Shown: positions 36,335 to 44,916 of the stretch, piece after piece | Position numbering within the stretch: the first letter of the stretch is position 1 | Layout of the letters: each line of letters starts with the position of its first letter | Assembly: GCF_013426735.1 (NCBI RefSeq) | Contig: NZ_AP023272.1 | Span: 1,160,501 to 1,224,500, forward strand | Source of the DNA: Agrobacterium vitis | GTDB taxonomy: Bacteria; Pseudomonadota; Alphaproteobacteria; Rhizobiales; Rhizobiaceae | Length of the DNA stretch: 64,000 nt | Reading direction: 5' to 3' | Position numbers and translations under genes: made by a program | Notes under the pieces: generated by a model | The model's database searches: none | Seen by the model: only the letters and a program-made list of their open reading frames with translations | What the model was told of the DNA's origin: nothing

Positions 36335-36423
36335 TTGGCCGCTCATCCCGGATGGGATTAAACCCGGCGCTACGGTGTTCTTCTTTCAGGACCATGCTTT
36401 CCCCAACCAGAGGAATACCTGTC

Positions 36424-36990
36424 TTGAAATATAGTTTTTCGCTTGGCTGTCTCATCGTCGCCTTGGCCACGGCGCCCGCATCCGCCGAATCGCTTTCATC
36501 CGCTGCCGGGCGTTACCGGATCGATTCGGCATCCCGAATAGGTTTTTCGATTGCGCAGGTTGCCGGTCCAGGGATCAACGGTACATTTCCCGGCATATCC
36601 GGTCGCTTCGACATCGATGCGGATCATCCGGCGCAATCCTTCGTCGAAATTACCGTGACCCCTGTCAGCGTGAAGACGGGGCAGGAGCGGGTTGACAATT
36701 TCCTGCGCTCCAGCGCCGTCTTCAATGCCGCCGATTATCCGCAAATTACCTTCCGCTCGAACCGGGTCGTCCAGGACGGGCCACGCAGTGCACTTGTCGA
36801 GGGGATATTGACGGCGCGAGGCATTTCCAGGCCTGAGACATTTCACGCCACGTTTCTGGAGCAAAAGCAGGGCTCGGTTGCCTTTCACGTCACCGGCAAT
36901 GTTTTCCGTGTGCCTTACGGCATGGGGATCGGTGTCCCGCTTTATTCCAATACCGTTGTATTCGACATGGATTTGAAGGGCATCAGATAG
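36424..36990 (+). CDS. Periplasmic YceI-family protein
   Basis: About 188 residues. A signal peptide (KYSFSLGCLIVALATAPASA) is followed by the YceI lipocalin-like beta-barrel: GRYRIDSASRIGFSIAQVAG, INGTFPGISGRFDID, VDNFLRSSAVFNAADYP, GILTARGISRPETFHATF and VPYGMGIG. The family binds isoprenoid-type lipids and is often paired with a cytochrome b561; one lies in this cluster. I choose the TTG at 36424, with AGAGGA nine bases upstream, because it places the signal peptide at the N-terminus; an in-frame ATG at 36394 is an alternative. Confidence 0.88.
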   Translation: MKYSFSLGCLIVALATAPASAESLSSAAGRYRIDSASRIGFSIAQVAGPGINGTFPGISGRFDIDADHPAQSFVEITVTPVSVKTGQERVDNFLRSSAVFNAADYPQITFRSNRVVQDGPRSALVEGILTARGISRPETFHATFLEQKQGSVAFHVTGNVFRVPYGMGIGVPLYSNTVVFDMDLKGIR

Positions 36991-37071
36991 GGACGGACCA
37001 TCGGCAAGCGCTCTTGGTGAAAATATTTGAGCGGAGAGGGATTAAGTCCCTCGGCCAAGTGTTCTCTCAGT

Positions 37072-37090
37072 ATCGGACAGGATGTCCGAT
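37072..37090. promoter_or_regulatory. Palindrome ATCGGACA-n3-TGTCCGAT upstream of the secreted-repeat/ECF operon
   Basis: An exact 8-bp inverted repeat with a 3-base spacer, ending 27 bases before the ATG at 37118. It could be an operator or a hairpin in the 5' leader. There is no direct evidence for a regulator. Confidence 0.45.
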
Positions 37091-37117
37091 CTGTCATCTC
37101 TCTGAAAGGACGATATC

Positions 37118-37510
37118 ATGCGTTCATATCCTTTGCTTCTGGCCGGTTTTGTCACGTTCGTTTCGGCAGGGGCAGCCCTGGCTGGCCCCTATGCCGGTGG
37201 CGCCGTCATCGAAACAAAAACCGCTCAGGGCACGATCCTGACCGATGCCAAGGGCATGACCCTCTATACATTCGATAATGACACCAAGGGTCAATCAACC
37301 TGCTACGATGGCTGCGCGAAGAAATGGCCGCCCCTTGCTGCCACAAAGACTGACAAAGCCGATGGTGCGTATCAGCCGATCGCCCGCAAGGATGGCACAA
37401 TGCAGTGGTCGCATGATGGAAAGCCGCTCTATCGCTGGCAGATGGACAAAAAGCCTGGGGATACCACCGGCGACGGTGTCGGCAATGTATGGCACACCGC
37501 CAAGGAATAG
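37118..37510 (+). CDS. Secreted lipoprotein-type repeat protein (PF03640-like)
   Basis: A 130-residue secreted protein. The signal peptide is MRSYPLLLAGFVTFVSAGAA, followed by copies of a conserved pattern: GTILTDAKGMTLYTFDNDTK with CYDGCAKKWPPL, and DGTMQWSHDGKPLYRWQMDK. These match the secreted-repeat family of unknown function, often located next to ECF sigma or redox genes. Its stop is five bases before the sigma-factor start. Confidence 0.85.
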   Translation: MRSYPLLLAGFVTFVSAGAALAGPYAGGAVIETKTAQGTILTDAKGMTLYTFDNDTKGQSTCYDGCAKKWPPLAATKTDKADGAYQPIARKDGTMQWSHDGKPLYRWQMDKKPGDTTGDGVGNVWHTAKE

Positions 37511-37515
37511 GCCCT

Positions 37516-38022
37516 ATGCCGGACTTTCTGGACGAAATCGCAAGCTGTGTTCCGGGGCTCCGGCGCTACGCCCATGCCCTGACGCATGACCGCGACGTCG
37601 CCGATGATCTCGTTCAGGACTGTCTGGAGCGGGCCATTGTCAAGAAGGGGCTGTGGCGCGGGCCAGGCCCGGTACGGCCCTGGCTCACCCGTGTCCTTCT
37701 GAATATTTATCGCAACAATCTGCGTGATCGCCGGCGCCGGCCTGTTGCGGTGCCGATCGAGGATGTCGCGGGCGAATTGTCGGTACCCGCCGCGCAGGGA
37801 GGCCGTATCGCTCTTGCCGAAATGGCAAGGGCGATCGACCAATTGTCTAGCGAACAGCGGGAGGCGCTGCTTCTCGTCGTCGTCGAAGGCATGAGCTATT
37901 CGGAAGCGGCCGACGTGTTGGAGATCCCGATTGGCACATTGATGTCGCGCCTGGGCCGGGCGCGGGCGGCATTGACCCGCCTGACCCAGGACGATCCACC
38001 GAAGTTAAGGGTGATCAAATGA
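37516..38022 (+). CDS. ECF-type RNA polymerase sigma factor
   Basis: A 168-residue sigma-70 family protein. Region 2 contains LTHDRDVADDLVQDCLERAI; region 4 has LSSEQREALLLVVVEGMSYSEAADVLEIPIGTLMSRLGRARAAL (in two halves), the typical ECF HTH. The start at 37516 gives the standard N-terminus. The anti-sigma gene starts within its stop codon (4-base overlap), a clear coupling. It presumably directs transcription of its own operon, although I cannot identify its promoter motif. Confidence 0.9.
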   Translation: MPDFLDEIASCVPGLRRYAHALTHDRDVADDLVQDCLERAIVKKGLWRGPGPVRPWLTRVLLNIYRNNLRDRRRRPVAVPIEDVAGELSVPAAQGGRIALAEMARAIDQLSSEQREALLLVVVEGMSYSEAADVLEIPIGTLMSRLGRARAALTRLTQDDPPKLRVIK

Positions 38023-38870
38023 GGAGTGGTGCGCCACAGATGACAGAGAGTGACCTGATCGCTTTTGCCGACGGACGGCTTGGCGAGCGCGAGCGTGAAG
38101 CCGTCGCCCGTTATCTTGCTGACCATCCCGAAGAGGCGCAAAAAGTCGAAACATGGCGCCAGCAAAATGCGGCGTTGCAGGCGCTATACGGGTCTGTTTC
38201 GGCTGAGCCGGTGCCTGCACGGCTCGATGTGCATAGCATCGACAACCGGTTGCGCTCTGCACGCTTATCGGGGAAAAGCGCTGCATGGTTTGCAAGAAAA
38301 GACCAAATTCATCCAATAGATCCTCACCGTACCGACTGGCGAAAATTCGCTGCCGCTGCCGTTGTTATCCTGGCAGTTGGGCTGACTGGCGGCTGGTTCG
38401 GGCGGGGCCTGTTGATCTCCAGTGCGAGACCATCTGATCCGTTGGTCGCTGAGGCGACGCAGGCGCATATGCTTTACGCGAGCGAAGTCATTCACCCCGT
38501 CGAAGTTCGGGCTGAAGACGCGCCGCAGTTGAAAACCTGGCTGTCGAAGCGCCTGGATCGTCCCTTGGCGATCCCGGACCTGAAGGCCTATGGTTTTATG
38601 CTGGTGGGAGGCAGGTTGCTGCCCAGCGCCGACGGTGCTGCGGCACAATTAATGTATGAGGATGAGACCGGCCAGCGCGTCACGCTCTATATCGTTCCGT
38701 CGCGCAATGAGCCGGAAACCGCAATTCGCCGGACGAGCAGCCGCACCGGGGCGGATGGCCTTCAGGCCCTGTTCTGGAACGACGAAACCATCCGCTGCGC
38801 CTTGATCGGCGATCTTCCACAGGATCGTATGCAGGTGCTTGCCGATGAAACCTACAAGCAATTGAGTTGA
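38019..38870 (+). CDS. Membrane anti-sigma factor
   Basis: A 283-residue protein. The N-terminal cytoplasmic part (LIAFADGRLGEREREAVARYLADHPEE) is the anti-sigma fold seen in transmembrane regulators. One TM segment lies at about 110-130 (FAAAAVVILAVGLTGGWFG), followed by a periplasmic domain containing LSKRLDRPLAIPDLKAYGFMLVGGRLLP. There is no zinc-binding HxxxCxxC motif visible, so it resembles the zinc-free class. It overlaps the sigma gene by four bases and probably holds it inactive until an envelope or oxidative signal. Confidence 0.85.
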   Translation: MRSGAPQMTESDLIAFADGRLGEREREAVARYLADHPEEAQKVETWRQQNAALQALYGSVSAEPVPARLDVHSIDNRLRSARLSGKSAAWFARKDQIHPIDPHRTDWRKFAAAAVVILAVGLTGGWFGRGLLISSARPSDPLVAEATQAHMLYASEVIHPVEVRAEDAPQLKTWLSKRLDRPLAIPDLKAYGFMLVGGRLLPSADGAAAQLMYEDETGQRVTLYIVPSRNEPETAIRRTSSRTGADGLQALFWNDETIRCALIGDLPQDRMQVLADETYKQLS

Positions 38871-38872
38871 GT

Positions 38873-39484
38873 ATGGATGTCCCCTTAAAACTATCCGCGA
38901 AGCAATCATCAGCCAAGCGTGGTGCGTCGCAGTCCTATGGCTGGCTTTCCATCGCTTTTCACTGGACCATTGCCCTGCTGTTTCTAGGGCAGATCATTCT
39001 CGGATATCTGATGACTGGTGCTGATATCGATCCGGCTTTGCAATTCACTCTTTTCCAGTGGCACAAGTCTTTCGGCTTCCTGGTGCTGATGCTTGCAATT
39101 CCCCGTGTTGTCCTGTCGCTGGTCAGTGTCAAACCCAAGTCGCTTGACGTCAGTGGGCGCGTGGAAGTCTTTGCCGCCCGCAGTGCGCATTTTGCCTTGC
39201 TGATGCTGACCGTGGCGGTGCCGATGGCGGGGTGGGCCGTTGCCTCTACTTCGCCACTTCAGATTCCGAGCTTTGTGTTCGATTTGATTGTGGTGCCGGG
39301 CCTGCCAATGGCGATATCCGATCAAGCCGAGGCATTCTGGACGAGCGTGCATGCGACGCTGGCCTATGCGGCGGCGGGTCTTGTCCTGTTGCATGCCCTG
39401 GCCGCATTTTGGCATCATGGGGTGCGAAAGGATGCAACGCTGCGCCGGATGCTGCCGATCTTTAAGGAAAGAGACGATTGCTAG
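38873..39484 (+). CDS. Cytochrome b561 family protein
   Basis: A 203-residue membrane protein with four helices and histidines in haem-ligand positions: SIAFHWTIALLFLGQII, LFQWHKSFGFLVL, FAARSAHFALLML and SVHATLAYAAAGLVLLHALAAFWHH (two parts). It transfers electrons in the inner membrane, for example from ubiquinol to superoxide in CybB. The ATG at 38873 is chosen; a TTG six bases earlier overlaps the anti-sigma stop. It ends the sigma/anti-sigma operon and is probably part of its regulon. Confidence 0.88.
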   Translation: MDVPLKLSAKQSSAKRGASQSYGWLSIAFHWTIALLFLGQIILGYLMTGADIDPALQFTLFQWHKSFGFLVLMLAIPRVVLSLVSVKPKSLDVSGRVEVFAARSAHFALLMLTVAVPMAGWAVASTSPLQIPSFVFDLIVVPGLPMAISDQAEAFWTSVHATLAYAAAGLVLLHALAAFWHHGVRKDATLRRMLPIFKERDDC

Positions 39485-39530
39485 AGCATCGGACCGAAAA
39501 GTGGGAACCGGTTTTCTGCACCATGCTGTG
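39485..39530. repeat. Rhizobial mosaic element, short copy
   Basis: AGAGCATCGGACCGAAAAG followed by a CCGGTTTTC stretch. AGCATCGGACCGAA is shared with the inverted right end of the element at 15203-15307. It directly follows the cytochrome b561 gene. Confidence 0.65.
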
Positions 39531-39624
39531 ATTGCAGACGGAATGGCTGCACAGACCTATGAGGCAATAGAAAAAGGCGGGTTCATCCCCGCCCTTTCCT
39601 GCATTTCAATTCTGTCCGTACCGA

Positions 39625-40146
39625 TCAGTTAGCGTTAAACGCCGTGCGCAGCAGATTCAGTTGAGCTTGGACGCTGTTCTCATTGTCCGGCACGATGGAT
39701 GTGTCATTCGGACGATAGATTTCGCGGTCCAGCAGGGCAATCCGATTCTGAAGGCGCAGGGAGCGTTCGATCAGGTCGCGGAAGGATTCCGGCAGATCGT
39801 TCCAGCCTGGCGCATTGCGGTCGACGTTGAAGCCGTCCAGACGGACCTTGCTCTTCTCAGAAATCACCTGGTCGCGCGACATTTCGCCATTATTGACGGC
39901 GCGCTGCAAAAGAAGCCAGGAGGCCATCTGCATCAGGCGTGTGGTCAGGCGCATGGATTCAGCTGCATAGAGCACGGAGGCCATGCGGGGCAGAACCTTT
40001 GCAGCCGAACGGCCGGGGCCGTCGAGATATGCGGCGGTTTCTTCGACCAGCCCCATGCCTTCTGCATAGGTCGCCTTGAACTGCGACGACGAAGCAGCGC
40101 GCCCGGCAAAGCTGACCGTATTCAATCCAAGTTCCGACATCGACAT
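39625..40146 (-). CDS. DUF1465 protein
   Basis: A 173-residue protein conserved in alphaproteobacteria as DUF1465: YAEGMGLVEETAAYLDG, LYAAESMRLTTRLMQMASWLLLQRAV and GEMSRDQVISEKSKVRLDG. Largely helical by composition; function unknown. I start at the ATG at 40146, which follows CAGGGAAA; the frame reaches 40167. Confidence 0.88.
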   Translation of the reverse strand: MSMSELGLNTVSFAGRAASSSQFKATYAEGMGLVEETAAYLDGPGRSAAKVLPRMASVLYAAESMRLTTRLMQMASWLLLQRAVNNGEMSRDQVISEKSKVRLDGFNVDRNAPGWNDLPESFRDLIERSLRLQNRIALLDREIYRPNDTSIVPDNENSVQAQLNLLRTAFNAN

Positions 40147-40548
40147 TTTCCCTGTCTTACGCATCACTTATTGACGTAGCGCGGCGGTTAACGAAGTCCA
40201 GCGCCAATTCCATGGGTGAACGATGCTACCAATACCCCAAATGCGCAAGTCGTTTCTTAAGAAAGGGTTAATTCCCACAGTTTTAGGTAAAGTCGAAAGG
40301 CATAAAAAAAGAGCCGCAAAAGCGGCTCTCAAGGTAAAACAGGGAGAAAAATCAGACCAAATCGCCATTTGGTGAAACTGTCTGAATCCAGAAGAACCGG
40401 ACAGGTTATACATTCTCATAAAATGCTTAATATTAGGTTAATACTGCATCGCGATAGATCAAAACGGCGATGCTTGCCGCCGCATGCGAGGGTTCCCGGC
40501 CCGATCTTTACCATTCTGCGCAGCTGTAATATTTTGAACCATAGCCTG
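40147..40548. other. Intergenic region ahead of DUF1465
   Basis: About 400 bases. It contains a minus-strand terminator (40303-40328) that ends transcripts from the DUF1192/MFS genes. Between it and DUF1465 must lie the DUF1465 promoter. No further feature is visible; a short unannotated RNA ending at the terminator is possible. Confidence 0.45.
40301..40328 (-). terminator. Minus-strand terminator
   Basis: Stem GAGCCGC/GCGGCTC with a 4-base loop, followed on the minus strand by a run of seven Ts. It lies about 220 bases past the DUF1192 stop. Confidence 0.85.
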
Positions 40549-40743
40549 CTACTTTAAAGGGCGAAACAGCGATTCAGCTGCCGCTTTTCCCGCCATCTTG
40601 CTGGATTTTTCCGTTTCGAGACGGGTGATTTCCTGTTTTAGCAAAGTGATTCGCGCCTCCAGTTCGCTTGCCGACAGGAGAGAAAGGTCGCAGCCGATCT
40701 CGTGTTCCGGTGGTTTGCGCGGCCGGTCCGGGTCTTCCATCAT
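40549..40743 (-). CDS. DUF1192 small protein
   Basis: A 64-residue protein with the DUF1192 pattern: CDLSLLSASELEARITLLKQEITRLETEK, quoted here as two parts (CDLSLLSASELEARI and LLKQEITRLETEK), a short coiled coil. It is conserved in Rhizobiales; function unknown. It starts three bases after the MFS stop, and its ribosome site (GGAGG) lies within the end of the MFS gene, so the two are an operon. Confidence 0.88.
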   Translation of the reverse strand: MMEDPDRPRKPPEHEIGCDLSLLSASELEARITLLKQEITRLETEKSSKMAGKAAAESLFRPLK

Positions 40744-40746
40744 CGC

Positions 40747-42030
40747 TTATGCCTCCTTGTTTGCTGGCTCTTCACCACTGATGTCCATGCGTTCAGCTCT
40801 TGGGTCAAGTGTTGCCGATTGCGGGGTGGCCATCATGGTCGAGACCGGGCCATGCCCGGTTGAAAAATTCTCTTTTTCCTCGGAGGTGAGGGTCGGGCGT
40901 AACCGGCTGCGGAAAATCGCATAGGCAACCAGCAAAGCATGGGCGGTGGCGGTGACCGCAAACAATGCATAGGGACCGAACCATGTCATGACAGGCCCGC
41001 CGATGGTCGGGCCGATAATGGTCCCGATACCAAACAGCAGCAACAACCCGCCGGACACTTTGACGAAATCGCCACTATCGGCAAAGTCATTGGCGTGGGC
41101 GACCGCGATCGGATAGAGCGAATTGGCTGCGGCCCCATAAAGCGCCACAAGCGGGATCAGGAAAACGGCGGTCTGCGGCCGTACCATCAAAATCAGCAGG
41201 GCTGCCAAAAGGGCGACCGAGCCAATACCGGCCAGAACATAGCGCCGGTCCGTATGGTCGGACAGGCGGCCAGCCGGAAACTGGGCGGCAGCACCGGCAA
41301 AGATCGTGATACTCAACATGCTGGCAATCATTACATCCGGCAGGCCGACGCGGGCCCCGAACACCGCCACCAAGGTTCCATAGGCACCATTGGCGATGCC
41401 GATCAGCAGAATACCAACAAAGGACACCGGCGAATTTCGATAGAGTTTTGGCAGGTCCAGCTTGACGGATTTCAACGGTTGAGGTGAGGCGGCGTTGGAC
41501 ATGGTGGTGGGTAGCATGGCCAGGCAATAGAGAATGCCGCAGATCATGAACAGCGTTGGCGTGTGGATATTGCCAAAGGCCACCATCATCTGGCCGCCGA
41601 CCACCCCGAACAGGGTGACGGAAATGTAGAAGGAAAAGATCGAGCCACGGCTCTCATTACTGGCCCTCTCATTCAGCCAGCTTTCGATGATCATTGAGGT
41701 GCCGGCGGTGCAAAAACCGGTCAGCGTTCGCAGGGCGACCCACGAATATTGTTCGACGACCAAGCCGGTAATCAGCGAAATGATGGCGATGATGGCGATG
41801 AAGCAGGAAAAGGCGCGCACATGACCGACCCGCATCACCAGCTTGGGTGCAATGAAACAACCAAGCACAAAGCCCGCCGCCCAGGACGTACCGAGCAGGC
41901 CAAGCACTTCATTGGAATAGCCTTCAAACGAGCCGCGCACCGGCAGAAGCAGCCCGTGCAGACCATTGCCGAGGAACAGGAACAGCGTGCCAAGCAGGAG
42001 GGAGAGGACGGGAAACAGATTTCGGGTCAT
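40747..42030 (-). CDS. MFS transporter
   Basis: A 427-residue major facilitator with about twelve helices. The motif between helices 2 and 3 appears as GCFIAPKLVMRVGHVRAFS and the second half repeats PAGRLSDHTDRRYVL, the classical MFS motif A. It resembles the YcaD-type subfamily (small-molecule efflux or uptake). The substrate is unknown. The C-terminal 40 residues are hydrophilic. I start at the ATG at 42030. Confidence 0.85.
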   Translation of the reverse strand: MTRNLFPVLSLLLGTLFLFLGNGLHGLLLPVRGSFEGYSNEVLGLLGTSWAAGFVLGCFIAPKLVMRVGHVRAFSCFIAIIAIISLITGLVVEQYSWVALRTLTGFCTAGTSMIIESWLNERASNESRGSIFSFYISVTLFGVVGGQMMVAFGNIHTPTLFMICGILYCLAMLPTTMSNAASPQPLKSVKLDLPKLYRNSPVSFVGILLIGIANGAYGTLVAVFGARVGLPDVMIASMLSITIFAGAAAQFPAGRLSDHTDRRYVLAGIGSVALLAALLILMVRPQTAVFLIPLVALYGAAANSLYPIAVAHANDFADSGDFVKVSGGLLLLFGIGTIIGPTIGGPVMTWFGPYALFAVTATAHALLVAYAIFRSRLRPTLTSEEKENFSTGHGPVSTMMATPQSATLDPRAERMDISGEEPANKEA

Positions 42031-42317
42031 GCAAATCACTTCGGAACGGGTCGAGGCGAAGGCCAGGCGTGGCAGGGCGCGGAATGCGTGGGGCCATTAT
42101 TCCCCGGAATGGGGTCGATTTATGAAATATGTCAAACTGTTGTTACTGCGACGTTACAGCAGGTGATTTTCCAGCTATTTATGGGGTATGGCGCAAACCG
42201 CCAGATGATGGCCAAGCAAAGCCTGCTTCCCTTTGCCCGGTGATATCAGTATGACCGGGGACAAGCGCTTCATTCCTGCTAAAATGCGTTGGCTTCGTAG
42301 AGGTAGCGACCAAAGAC

Positions 42318-42473
42318 ATGAACAAGGCAATATCGGCCTTTCTGATCCTGGCCATGGCCGTGCAACTGATCCGGCCACTCGGCTTGCCATTCCTTCGAAA
42401 GCGCAGCGACTTCTGGAAGCTTGCCGTGCTGGCCTTTATCATCTGGACCGTCACGCTGCTAGTGCGGCCTTAA
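42318..42473 (+). CDS. Small membrane protein of 51 residues
   Basis: MNKAISAFLILAMAVQLIRP followed by LGLPFLRKRSDFWKLAV and a second hydrophobic segment AFIIWTVTLLVRP. It has two TM helices joined by a basic loop. Similar proteins occur in Rhizobiaceae from my memory; function unknown. It lies in the 600-base gap between the MFS and HPP genes, and is too short for usual ORF cut-offs. The upstream sequence has GAGG-rich bases (TAGAGGTAG) at a workable distance. Confidence 0.7.
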   Translation: MNKAISAFLILAMAVQLIRPLGLPFLRKRSDFWKLAVLAFIIWTVTLLVRP

Positions 42474-42556
42474 GATGTGGCGCGAGCTTTAGGATTGCTT
42501 TTCATGCTTGAGGTCTGTGGTTTATCGTAAAACCGCTGCAAATTTGTACGCTGCCG

Positions 42557-42592
42557 ACAGCGCCGTTTACCATATATGGCGCACGGCGCTGT
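42557..42592. repeat. Palindromic element with ACAGCGCCG arms
   Basis: ACAGCGCCG at 42557-42565 and CGGCGCTGT at 42584-42592 are exact reverse complements, with CATATATGG in the loop. It resembles the element at 21165-21206. It may serve as a transcript end for the small membrane gene. Confidence 0.75.
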
Positions 42593-42638
42593 AATGTGCT
42601 GCTGGCTCGATATGAAAGGTCATTTTCAATGATTTTTC

Positions 42639-43808
42639 CTATTTGGCTTTCTGGTTTGAGGCCTGCACCATGGCCATCAATACATCCGTTTGAGCGATCA
42701 TGCCGATCAGCTTTGCCTGGGCGTTGATCACAGGCAAATGATGCAGGGCCGCTTCGGCAAAGGTGACGATGGCTTCGGACAGCGGTGCATCTGGCGTGAC
42801 GGTGCGCACAGGTGTGGTCATGATGTCCTTGACCGTGCCGTTTGGCGCAGAGGCGCCTTGCAAGGCCAGCGCCAGCCGTCGGCCAAGACCGATCATCGGC
42901 CTGCCCCGTGACCAGCTTGCCTTGTCCATCAGGTCAGTCTGGGTGACGATGCCGAGAATGGTGGCGTCTTCGGCGGTCACCGGCAACGCCTTGACGCGGC
43001 TTTGGCGCAGGCGGTGCAGCGCCTCGCTCAGCGTCGTATCCGGGGAGAGGGCGGCAATGCCCGCAATCATCACCGCGCCGCAGGTCGTATGGCTGCTGCG
43101 ACGGCGATAGGCACGCAACTCGGTGCGGCGCAGGATATCCTCCAGATCGTCGCGGTCGATGTCGAGAAAGGCATCGTAATCCTTCAGGACGTCATCGAGA
43201 TCGCGACGCTGGAAGCCTGCGGTATCAGCAATGCCGGGCGTTTGCGGCAAAGCAGGCTTGGCGCGATGCGGATAACGGCGGCCCGCAAGCCGGTTATAGA
43301 GCAGCGCGCTGGCCAGAAGCAGCAGGGAGTTGCCAGCCACCGGCCAGAGCACGAAGCCATAGCCGAGCGCATGAATGCCCGGACCGCCGAGCACGGCAGT
43401 CAGCGCGATGGCGCCGCTTGGCGGATGCAGGCAGCGCAGCGCAATCATCGCGGCAATCGCACCGCCGATGGCCAGCGCGCTGGCAAGCAGCAGATCCGGC
43501 ACCCATTGCGCCACGGTTACACCAATCAGTGCGGCGCAAAGATTGCCGCCCAGGATTGACCAGGGTTGGGCAAGCGGACTGGTGGGGACAGCAAACAGCA
43601 GCACGGCGGAGGCTCCCATCGGCGCGATCAGCACCGGCAGGCTTGCAGCTTGCTCCGGCAAAAAATATCCCAGCAAAAAGGCACTGATGACGCCAGTCAC
43701 CAGAATGCCCAGCGTTGCGCCGAGGGCGGAGCGGGCCTGTTCTGAAGAACTGATCGGCGTCACGTCCGGGATCAGGTACTTCCATGCGTCCCGCAGACCT
43801 GATTGCAT
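42639..43808 (-). CDS. HPP-family membrane protein with two CBS domains
   Basis: A 389-residue protein. The N-terminal half has four TM helices with the name-giving HPP motif in LRCLHPPSGAIALTAVLGG. The C-terminal half (about 240-385) holds a CBS pair (GIAALSPDTTLSEALHRLRQ, LGIVTQTDLM; VRTVTPDAPLSEAIVTFAEA, IGMIAQTDVLM). HPP proteins include nitrite transporters of chloroplasts and cyanobacteria; the CBS pair probably senses adenine nucleotides. The substrate is not known here. Confidence 0.88.
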   Translation of the reverse strand: MQSGLRDAWKYLIPDVTPISSSEQARSALGATLGILVTGVISAFLLGYFLPEQAASLPVLIAPMGASAVLLFAVPTSPLAQPWSILGGNLCAALIGVTVAQWVPDLLLASALAIGGAIAAMIALRCLHPPSGAIALTAVLGGPGIHALGYGFVLWPVAGNSLLLLASALLYNRLAGRRYPHRAKPALPQTPGIADTAGFQRRDLDDVLKDYDAFLDIDRDDLEDILRRTELRAYRRRSSHTTCGAVMIAGIAALSPDTTLSEALHRLRQSRVKALPVTAEDATILGIVTQTDLMDKASWSRGRPMIGLGRRLALALQGASAPNGTVKDIMTTPVRTVTPDAPLSEAIVTFAEAALHHLPVINAQAKLIGMIAQTDVLMAMVQASNQKAK

Positions 43809-43838
43809 TACTGGCTTTCCGTTTCTTTATGGCGTGGA

Positions 43839-44756
43839 TCAACTGTCGATGCTGAGCGTGCCTTGCATGACGGTGACAGCGTGTCCTGAAATCTCGGTTC
43901 GGATGATGTTGCCGCCCGCTTTCTGGACGGTGACTGTTATCAGGCTGCGGCGGCCCATTTCAACACCCTGTTCGATGACCAGCGTCTGGTCAAGATCCGC
44001 TTCCGGTGCCTGCTGCGCCAGATAGGCGGCAAGTGCCGCTGAGGCGCTGCCGGTCGCCGGATCTTCCGCAACATTGTCGAAAGGCGAAAACATCCGGGCG
44101 CGGATATGGTTTTCCGACATTCGGCAATAGAGGAAGGTTGCGCCATCCGTTTCCTGGTCGGCATGGATTTCGACCAAACGGGCGAGAGCGGCAAGATCAG
44201 GCTTGCTGCGGCCAAGGGCGGCGAGATCGGTCAACTCCGCTGCGATGAATGTCAATCCGACGGAAATAAAGGCCGGAGCATGGTTTGCGGTTTGAATGTC
44301 ACTCTCAGCCAAGCACATGGCGGCGGCCAGATTGGCTGTTGCCACTGGGCCGCTGACGAAAAGAGGCTGGGGCGCACGGATGCAGGCCTTCACCACACCA
44401 TTGTCATCGCGGCTCAGTTGAACGGTGACGAGACCAGCTTTTTCTTCAAAGCGCAGATCATCGCCAAGGGATTGGCCGAACAAGGTTGATTGTCCGGCAA
44501 GGGCGATGGCTGTGCCAACATTAGGATGACCGGCAAAGGGTATTTCCATGACAGGCGTGAAGATCCGCACCTGCGCGGTATTGGCCGCGTCTGTCGGAGG
44601 CAGGACGAAGGTGGTTTCAGAATAACCGAATTCGGCGGCAATGGCCTGCATCGTCGTATCCGACAGCCCGCGCCCATCGAGAATGACTGCCAGAGGATTG
44701 CCGCGAAACCGCTCAACGGTAAAGACGTCGAGAGTGATGAAAGGCACGGAGATCAT
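43839..44756 (-). CDS. PhzF-family isomerase/epimerase-like protein
   Basis: A 305-residue protein with the PhzF signature: FITLDVFTVERFRGNPLAVI, FGYSETTFVLPP, VRIFTPVMEIPFAGHPNVGTA, and the C-terminal ATGSASAALAAYL. The two-domain diaminopimelate-epimerase fold with a catalytic glutamate (SETTF) is typical. PhzF acts in phenazine synthesis, but no phz genes are near, so the substrate is unknown. I start at the ATG at 44756; the frame runs on to 44897 without family similarity. Confidence 0.88.
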   Translation of the reverse strand: MISVPFITLDVFTVERFRGNPLAVILDGRGLSDTTMQAIAAEFGYSETTFVLPPTDAANTAQVRIFTPVMEIPFAGHPNVGTAIALAGQSTLFGQSLGDDLRFEEKAGLVTVQLSRDDNGVVKACIRAPQPLFVSGPVATANLAAAMCLAESDIQTANHAPAFISVGLTFIAAELTDLAALGRSKPDLAALARLVEIHADQETDGATFLYCRMSENHIRARMFSPFDNVAEDPATGSASAALAAYLAQQAPEADLDQTLVIEQGVEMGRRSLITVTVQKAGGNIIRTEISGHAVTVMQGTLSIDS

Positions 44757-44852
44757 GGCTGGCCTTCTTGCAAGTGATACGTAATGAACAACCGTGATCT
44801 CGATAGCAGCGGCGTCGCCGAAATGAAGATGAAATCCTGTCAGGGTGACAAG

Positions 44853-44882
44853 AAAAAGCCCCGCCGGGTGCAGCGGGGCTTC
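44853..44882 (-). terminator. Terminator of the aldolase gene
   Basis: Stem AAGCCCCGC/GCGGGGCTT, followed on the minus strand by TTTTTCT. It lies 35 bases beyond the aldolase stop. Confidence 0.88.
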
Positions 44883-44916
44883 AAGATGCCGGATCAAATG
44901 CGTTCGATGCTTGCCC

